A DNA stretch of 64,000 bases, from the NCBI RefSeq assembly GCF_000092845.1, contig NC_014150.1:2789510-2853509 (forward strand), read 5' to 3'. Each line of letters starts with the position of its first letter. The stretch's first letter is position 1. The DNA comes from Brachyspira murdochii DSM 12563 (GTDB lineage Bacteria; Spirochaetota; Brachyspiria; Brachyspirales; Brachyspiraceae). Positions 63,634 to 64,000 of the stretch are shown one piece after another. The position numbers were made by a program, and so were the translations under genes. The notes under the pieces are model-generated. The model did not search any database, was not told where the DNA came from, and saw nothing but the letters and a program-made list of their open reading frames with translations.

Positions 63634-64000
63634 ATGAATATGTTTGCTGATACAACTTATGCTAAAACTATGACAGTGGCTAAAAAGCTTTTAAATGTTT
63701 ACGGGCTTAGAGCGGAAGTTATAGCGGATAATATAGCAAATGTATCTACTCCGAATTTTAAAAGAAGCGATGTAACTTTTGAATATCAGCTTGCAAGAGC
63801 TTTAGACAGTGAGAAATATGACGGTATGGAAGCTAAAAGAACAGATTCCAGACATTTTCCTTTTCATATGCCTATGAATTATCAGGACGTTGCACCTACT
63901 CTTACAGTAGATTATGATACTAGCTATAGAAATGATAAAAATAATGTTGATATAGATAAAGAAATGGCAGAAGAAGCTAAAAATACTTTGCGTTATCAAA
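63634..64000 (+). CDS. flgB: Flagellar basal-body rod protein FlgB (5' part)
   Basis: FlgB is the innermost rod protein of the flagellar motor. The frame opens at ATG 63634 (TTTAGGAT upstream; an ATG at 63640 is possible) and runs off the window. It is 122 residues so far and full-length FlgB is about 130-140. The N-terminus shows AEVIADNIANVSTPNFKRSD, the bacterial rod-protein motif, then FEYQLARAL, and later NNVDIDKEMAEEAKNTLRYQ, matching the conserved DxxxEMxxxxxNxxxY tail. It probably begins a flgB-flgC-fliE operon beyond the edge. Confidence 0.93.
   Translation, partial: MNMFADTTYAKTMTVAKKLLNVYGLRAEVIADNIANVSTPNFKRSDVTFEYQLARALDSEKYDGMEAKRTDSRHFPFHMPMNYQDVAPTLTVDYDTSYRNDKNNVDIDKEMAEEAKNTLRYQ

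Noticed and set aside
1-64000. CRISPR arrays, tRNA, rRNA and insertion sequences
   Set aside because: I looked for regularly spaced repeats, cloverleaf-like segments and transposase frames in all gaps and found none that I could support.

Overview
The window looks like chromosomal DNA of a host-associated intestinal spirochaete, most likely a Brachyspira species. The grounds are the very low GC content with A/T-ending codons, spirochaete-style flagellar genes (fliS, the start of flgB, a FlbB-like collar protein), an ankyrin-repeat exported protein, GTP-type PEP carboxykinase, and a full L-fucose pathway suited to mucin sugars. The genus is inferred from gene content, not from a marker gene.

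Layout. 0-7 kb: polysaccharide-deacetylase-like protein and lysA, a DtxR-type metal regulator, an OmpR/PhoR-like two-component pair, a copper-chaperone-like protein coupled to ruvA, and a GNAT acetyltransferase. 7.1-8.3 kb: a graveyard of at least five frameshifted minus-strand gene remnants. 8.5-19.5 kb: pckG, a polytopic membrane protein, an ankyrin protein, a stand-alone second fucA, carAB behind a roughly 370-nt leader with two hairpins, and a Pr6Pr-like membrane protein. 20-23.7 kb: Obg GTPase fused in frame to a radical-SAM protein, then a cytoplasmic gamma-glutamyltransferase. 23.8-33.5 kb: a divergent L-fucose regulon, with an ABC importer, isomerase and mutarotase leftward and kinase, aldolase and lactaldehyde reductase rightward. 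33.6-38 kb: PhnP-like MBL hydrolase, a broken flavin reductase, ThpR, an exported hypothetical, FlbB-like protein and SatP-like transporter. 38.6-43.1 kb: mrdA-rodA-PP2C response-regulator operon.

43.4-50.7 kb: an oxidoreductase island on the minus strand. It encodes a cytoplasmic quinone-reductase-like flavoprotein, a DUF4405 b-type-cytochrome-like membrane protein, three exported flavodoxins, an SDR, two exported or lipid-anchored enzymes (CMD and cupin), an aldo/keto reductase and an exported cyclophilin-like protein. Two of its promoters have a 19-bp -35/-10 spacer filled by the same 9-2-9 inverted repeat, the hallmark of MerR-family activation. 50.8-56.5 kb: comEC, a TetR regulator, a FecR-domain protein and penicillin-binding protein 1C. 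56.7-60.2 kb: a chemoreceptor, a glycogen-binding-domain lipoprotein and fliS. 60.4-64 kb: another aldo/keto reductase, a two-gene ATPase plus RloB-like cassette that resembles an abortive-infection system, and the 5' part of flgB running off the end.

How the parts fit. The fucose regulon covers import to 1,2-propanediol and DHAP. PEPCK and a SatP-type transporter point to C3/C4 and acetate metabolism. The redox island looks like an inducible envelope detoxification or electron-transfer module. The most interesting candidates are the MerR-type regulon with exported flavodoxins, the Obg-radical SAM fusion, and the RloA/RloB-like pair inserted next to a flagellar operon.
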